The position numbers and the translations under genes are program-made. DNA of 9,641 bases from Planctomycetota bacterium. Lineage in GTDB: Bacteria; Planctomycetota; SZUA-567. Below the pieces are notes generated by a model. It was given only the letters and a program-made list of their open reading frames with translations. It made no database searches and was not told the origin of the DNA. The stretch lies in NCBI GenBank assembly GCA_031270145.1, contig JAISYD010000032.1, forward strand, positions 1 to 9,641, in the 5' to 3' direction. Of the stretch, positions 6,711 through 9,641 are shown in pieces; position 1 is the first letter of the stretch; every line of letters begins with the position of its first letter.

Positions 6711-7565
6711 TCAAGCCATGACGTCAAGCGCTTCGCGCGTCCCGCCGCCCGGCGCCGACGGGCGGGCGGCAACGTCAAGGCGGCTGAAACCGCCGGCTCC
6801 GGCGGGATTGGTTGAATCGCCGGAATTGTCCCGGTTCTCCCGGCCGGCGCCGTTGGCTGGTTCCGCCGCTTGTTGCCGCAATTCTCGCCTGGCCTGCATC
6901 TCCAGGCGCGACGCCTCGGCCGCCACCGCGCGATCCTGGGACGAGGGGTCGGCGGGGGCGTTGGCCGCCGCCTTGACCTGGCGCATCTTGGCGATGGTGG
7001 CGGCCGGATCCCTCTCCTTGGAGAGGTCGATGCTCACCTCGCCGCCCACGGCATAGCGCTTGCCGTCCGGGCCTCGGGTGTATTCATAGGAAATGGCGCC
7101 GGCATGGGCGCCGCCCGCCGCCTTATGGGCCTGTTCGTGTTGGCGCACCTCGCGATCCCGAGCCTGCAACTGATCCAGCTCGGCCTGTTCGCCCGCGTCG
7201 AGGGGATCGCCATTCGGGTCGGTCTCGGCTCCAGGCTCCCGGATTTCGTTTTCCTCCGCCGGATCGGATTCGCCCTCGTCCGGTTCCGCTTCCGGGCCAA
7301 CCGCCTTGGAAGCGCCTGACTGTTGGCCGGGTCCCCGCATTCGGAAAGCTGGCGGAGGTTGGTAAAGGTTAAGCCTGGAAAGGAAGTTGCCGGGAGCGGA
7401 ATTGCGACGATCGGAAGCCGGAGAGGCTTCGCGGTTTCTGCCGTCCGCCCGGGCATCGTCAAGGCGGAGGGGCGATTTGGGGACGGTGAAACGAACCGTC
7501 CCGCCCAACGGATTGGGCCGTGAATATTGGGCGCCGCCGGAAATGCGCGGATCCGGGTCAAACAT
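6711..7565 (-). CDS. SprA-related family putative metalloprotease
   Basis: This 284-aa protein has a conserved core typical of the SprA-related (CJM1_0395-type) putative metalloprotease family. The core runs from DREVRQHEQAH (137-147), through AAGGAHAGAISYEYTRGPDG and YAVGGEVSIDLSKERDP, to TIAKMRQVKAAANAPADPS and QDRAVAAEA (about 210-218). HEQAH at 143-147 is an HExxH zinc-site candidate. Residues 1-135 and 235-284 are low-complexity, rich in Pro, Gly, Ala, Asp and Glu, and probably disordered. I see no signal peptide or membrane segment. The ATG at 7563-7565 has AAGGA 9 bases upstream. It lies 90 bases downstream of purF on the same strand but has its own promoter. The family function is poorly known; a relation to purine synthesis is not implied. 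The gene converges on the STN gene with only 28 bases between the stops. Confidence 0.82.
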   Translation of the reverse strand: MFDPDPRISGGAQYSRPNPLGGTVRFTVPKSPLRLDDARADGRNREASPASDRRNSAPGNFLSRLNLYQPPPAFRMRGPGQQSGASKAVGPEAEPDEGESDPAEENEIREPGAETDPNGDPLDAGEQAELDQLQARDREVRQHEQAHKAAGGAHAGAISYEYTRGPDGKRYAVGGEVSIDLSKERDPAATIAKMRQVKAAANAPADPSSQDRAVAAEASRLEMQARRELRQQAAEPANGAGRENRDNSGDSTNPAGAGGFSRLDVAARPSAPGGGTREALDVMA

Positions 7566-7621
7566 GCCTGGTCATCCTTGGCCTCCCGGCAAAATGCCGA
7601 TCCATCCATCCTGACCATGCC

Positions 7622-7649
7622 ATTATACCCGGCCGCGTCCGGTTGGCAA
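7622..7649 (-). promoter_or_regulatory. Near-consensus promoter of the SprA-related gene
   Basis: On the minus strand TTGCCA (7644-7649) and a perfect TATAAT (7622-7627) are 16 bases apart, just after the purF stop at 7656-7658. Transcription would begin near 7615, leaving a leader of about 50 nt before the ATG at 7565. This argues that the downstream gene is transcribed independently of purF. Confidence 0.65.
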
Positions 7650-7655
7650 GCGGCG

Positions 7656-9128
7656 TCAGGAATCGGAGCTCGCCGGCCCTCCCGGCTCGTCCAGGATGCT
7701 TTTGTCCCCGGAACCGGTTTCCATGGGATAAAAACCGTCGAAGCAGGCGATGCAGTAGGAGCGCTTGTCGGCGAACGGCGAGAGCAGGCCGGTCACGCTC
7801 AAATATCCCAGGCTGTCGGCTTCCATGTACCGGCGGATTTCCTCTACCGACTTGCTGGAGGCGATAAGCTCCCCGGCGGTGGGGAAATCAATGCCGTAGT
7901 AGCAGGGATGCGCCACCGGAGGGCAGGAAATGCGCAGATGCACCTGGCTGGCGCCCGCCTCCCGCAGGGTGCGCACCCGCCGGCGCATGGTGGTTCCCCG
8001 GACAATCGAGTCGTCCACCACCACCACCCGCTTCCCCCCGACCGTTTCCGGCATGGCGGCCAGCTTTTTATCCACTTGGCTGGCGCGCTCCTCCTGCCCG
8101 GGCATGATGAAGGTGCGCCCGACATAGTGGTTGCGGATGAACCCCATCTCGTAGGGGATGCCGCTCTTCCTGGCGTAACCCATGGCGGCCGAATTGCCGC
8201 TGTCGGGCACGGCGATGACGATGTCGGCGTCGACCGGATATTCCTCCGCCAGGCGCTCGCCGTAGGATACTCGGACCTGATGGACGTTGTGGCCGAAAAC
8301 CCGGCTGTCCGGACGGGCGAAATAAACGATTTCAAAAACGCAATGCGACAGGCCGGCTCCGCCCCCGGACCGGGACAGGCGGGTGGAGGCCATGCCGTTG
8401 GCGTCCACCGCCACCAATTCGCCGGGTTCGATTTCCCGCTCGTAGACGGCGCCGATCTGGGTGATGGCGCAGGTTTCGGAGGCGAAGACCCAGCCTTTCC
8501 CCAGCCGCCCCATGACCAGCGGCCTGAAACCGTGGGGATCGCGCACGGCGTAAAGGCGGTCGCGGGACATGATAAGGAAGGAATAGGCGCCGATCAGGGT
8601 CTCGCAGGCCCGCGCCACCCGCATGGGATCCTTGCGGTATCCGGGCGCGGCCAGGAGATGCAGGAGCATTTCGCTGTCGGTGCCGGTCTGGAAAAGCGCT
8701 CCCGACTCCTGATGCAGCCGCCTCAACTCGTAGGCGTTGACGATATTGCCGTTATGCGCCACGGCCCATCGGCCGTCAACGCAGTCGCCGATGAGCGGCT
8801 GCACATTGTGCGCTATGCCGCCGCCGCCGGTGGTGGAATAACGGACATGGCCGATGCCCATGTCCCCCGCCAACTCCCGGATCCGGCCCGCCGGCACGGC
8901 GTTTGCCAGCAGCCCCAGTCCCTTGACGCAGCGGATCTTGCCGGCATTGGAAACCGCGATGCCGGCGCCCTCCTGGCCCCGGTGCTGTTGGGCGAAAAGG
9001 CCGTCAAATATTATCCGCGCCGCCCCGGGGCAGCCGAATGCCCCGAACAGCCCGCATTCCTCCCCGGGATGATCGTCGTCCATATGGGCGGGAAATTCCG
9101 GACAATCGGTTTCGTCTGGCGATTCCAT
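7656..9128 (-). CDS. purF: Amidophosphoribosyltransferase (PurF), Fe-S type
   Basis: PurF catalyses the first committed step of de novo purine synthesis: PRPP plus glutamine gives 5-phosphoribosylamine, glutamate and pyrophosphate. The 490-aa product has an N-terminal glutamine amidotransferase domain with nucleophile Cys 25 in EECGLFG, HRGQEGAG (49-56) and GHVRYSTTG (93-101), and a C-terminal phosphoribosyltransferase domain with VVVVDDSIVRGTT (368-380). Cysteines at 263 (SHC), 409 (HPC), 459 and 462 (YCIAC) match the four Fe4S4 ligands of the Bacillus enzyme, so this is the oxygen-sensitive, propeptide-bearing class; residues before Cys 25 would be removed. I chose ATG 9126-9128, with GGAGG 11 bases upstream. 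The frame is open to an ATG at 9179 that lacks a convincing ribosome-binding site and coincides with a predicted transcription start. ATG 9083 would give a more usual short propeptide but has no Shine-Dalgarno sequence. The C-terminal tail after YCIACFDGFYP is short and polar. Confidence 0.95.
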   Translation of the reverse strand: MESPDETDCPEFPAHMDDDHPGEECGLFGAFGCPGAARIIFDGLFAQQHRGQEGAGIAVSNAGKIRCVKGLGLLANAVPAGRIRELAGDMGIGHVRYSTTGGGGIAHNVQPLIGDCVDGRWAVAHNGNIVNAYELRRLHQESGALFQTGTDSEMLLHLLAAPGYRKDPMRVARACETLIGAYSFLIMSRDRLYAVRDPHGFRPLVMGRLGKGWVFASETCAITQIGAVYEREIEPGELVAVDANGMASTRLSRSGGGAGLSHCVFEIVYFARPDSRVFGHNVHQVRVSYGERLAEEYPVDADIVIAVPDSGNSAAMGYARKSGIPYEMGFIRNHYVGRTFIMPGQEERASQVDKKLAAMPETVGGKRVVVVDDSIVRGTTMRRRVRTLREAGASQVHLRISCPPVAHPCYYGIDFPTAGELIASSKSVEEIRRYMEADSLGYLSVTGLLSPFADKRSYCIACFDGFYPMETGSGDKSILDEPGGPASSDS

Positions 9129-9185
9129 AGGTTTTGCCGCCTCCGGGAAAACGGAACCACGGACAAAAGACTTGTTCATTTTGCC

Positions 9186-9214
9186 ATATTGTCCCTTTTT
9201 TGGAAAGGGGTAAA
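9186..9214 (-). promoter_or_regulatory. Possible purF promoter
   Basis: On the minus strand TTTACC (9209-9214) and CAATAT (9186-9191) are 17 bases apart. The predicted start lies near 9179, at or next to the most upstream in-frame ATG of purF. If real, that ATG could not be used normally, which supports translation from 9128. The hexamers are imperfect. The spacer contains a short CCCTTT/AAAGGG dyad. Confidence 0.4.
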
Positions 9215-9427
9215 TGCCGGAGAGGTTCGGGAAGCCAGGGCCAACGCGGCTGAATTTTCCGCTAAAGCGTCAAATCGGGGAAAACCCGGCAAAAAAATCG
9301 CTATGCCTTTTTGCCCTTGCGCGACTAGCTCAAGTTCCTCAATGAAATCGGCTGGCAAAACAACAATCAGAATATAACCATAATAAACATAAGGCATTGC
9401 AAGTTTTTATGGCTTCGTCTAAAAATT

Positions 9428-9440
9428 ATTTTCAGAAAAT
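9428..9440. repeat. Perfect short palindrome upstream of a promoter
   Basis: ATTTTC-A-GAAAAT is a perfect dyad with 6-base arms and one central base. It ends two bases before the -35 hexamer at 9443. It could be an operator or simply part of an A/T-rich UP-like element. Such AT-rich dyads arise easily by chance. Confidence 0.4.
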
Positions 9441-9442
9441 AC

Positions 9443-9470
9443 TTGACGTTGTAACTAAATTCGCTATTAT
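9443..9470 (+). promoter_or_regulatory. Strong sigma70-like promoter of the right-edge gene
   Basis: TTGACG (9443-9448) and TATTAT (9465-9470) are 16 bases apart on the plus strand, each one base off consensus, with A/T-rich sequence just upstream. Transcription would start near 9477, giving a leader of about 94 nt before the ATG at 9571. GCCGGT (9499-9504) and ACCGGC (9541-9546) in the leader could pair. Confidence 0.65.
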
Positions 9471-9570
9471 CTTTCCTGTTTGCTTCTCCTGAAAAGCCGC
9501 CGGTATCCCTAAGCCGTATCGCCCTTGCGCGCAGTAAGAAACCGGCATGGTTCAATCGTCTGGAGCGCAC

Positions 9571-9641
9571 ATGTCGTCCGTACTTGGCCGCATGCAGAAC
9601 TTCGACAAGATTTTGACGGCAAGCGAGTCGAAGGTTGCGGA
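9571..9641 (+). CDS. Start of an unidentified gene, cut by the window edge
   Basis: The frame opens at ATG 9571, with TGGAG at 9561-9565 five bases upstream, and runs to the window end without a stop. The first residues are MSSVLGRMQNFDKILTASES, followed by KVA. An in-frame ATG at 9547 would add eight residues but has a weaker ribosome-binding site; a TAA at 9535-9537 closes the frame upstream. The strong promoter at 9443-9470 drives it. The pattern DKIL-x-A-x-E-x-K faintly recalls the N-terminus of some SecA proteins, but 23 residues are too few to name it. That it is a real gene rests on promoter, spacing and ribosome-binding site. Confidence 0.5.
   Translation, partial: MSSVLGRMQNFDKILTASESKVA

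Larger units (their letters stand above)
9129..9570. other. AT-richer divergent intergenic region
   Basis: This 442-base stretch separates purF (minus) from the partial gene at the right edge (plus). It is clearly less GC-rich than the rest of the window, especially 9360-9480, with several A and T runs. It holds a purF promoter candidate, a strong plus-strand promoter at 9443-9470 and a small palindrome at 9428-9440. Two short minus-strand frames (9176-9397 and 9367-9570) have no convincing ribosome-binding site or recognisable product. No tRNA, riboswitch or clear terminator was recognised. Confidence 0.5.

Noticed and set aside
5330..6778. A 482-codon minus-strand open frame opposite the STN protein gene.
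   Set aside because: The plus-strand gene has a signal peptide, STN-like pattern and ATGA coupling; the minus frame is Gly/Arg/Gln-rich and has no recognisable start context.
7527..9377. A 616-codon open frame on the plus strand opposite purF and the start of the SprA-related gene.
   Set aside because: It is antisense to clear PurF motifs, has low-complexity Gly/His/Ala-rich translation with no recognisable domain, and such long shadow frames are expected in GC-rich DNA.
9176..9397. A 73-codon minus-strand frame whose TGA overlaps the most upstream purF ATG.
   Set aside because: There is no Shine-Dalgarno sequence, no recognisable product, and it would span the likely purF promoter. A small leader gene cannot be excluded, but support is too thin.
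1..9641. CRISPR arrays, tRNA or rRNA genes, and insertion sequences.
   Set aside because: No regularly spaced repeats, cloverleaf-like tRNA sequence, rRNA motifs, transposase or terminal inverted repeats were found on reading both strands.

Overview
The window is a GC-rich bacterial segment holding seven recognisable genes or gene remnants, plus a partial gene at the right edge. The owner looks flagellated (flagellin C-terminus) and diderm (a periplasmic protein with secretin/TonB-type STN-like domains). An anaerobic or oxygen-avoiding life would fit the Fe-S type of PurF, but this is only suggestive. I cannot assign a genus.

Layout, left to right. Positions 1-300 hold a headless flagellin C-terminus on the minus strand, followed by a perfect hairpin. 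It directly abuts the stop codon of the next gene. Positions 298-3740 are a compact minus-strand operon read right to left: an HpcH/HpaI-family aldolase, an Ldh_2-family dehydrogenase, and galactarate dehydratase (garD). All three have good ribosome-binding sites and gaps of -8 to +16 bases, with a sigma70-like promoter at 3795-3822. Together they suggest catabolism of galactarate or a related aldarate: dehydration by GarD, retro-aldol cleavage to pyruvate plus a C3 semialdehyde, and a reductase step. The unusual point is an Ldh_2 enzyme where garR-type reductases usually sit.

Positions 3954-6682 (plus strand) hold a two-gene unit joined by an ATGA overlap: a polytopic M48-family metalloprotease with HELGH, and an exported protein with two STN-like modules and a secretin-N-domain-like C-terminus but no secretin barrel. 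This pair is the least familiar part of the window and the best candidate for an undescribed system. Its upstream region has a promoter-like pair overlapped by an imperfect dyad.

Positions 6711-9128 (minus strand) hold purF (Fe-S-type amidophosphoribosyltransferase) and, downstream with its own near-consensus promoter, a putative metalloprotease of the SprA-related family. From 9129 to 9570 is an AT-richer intergenic region with outward promoters on both strands. A new plus-strand gene begins at about 9571 and leaves the window after 23 codons.
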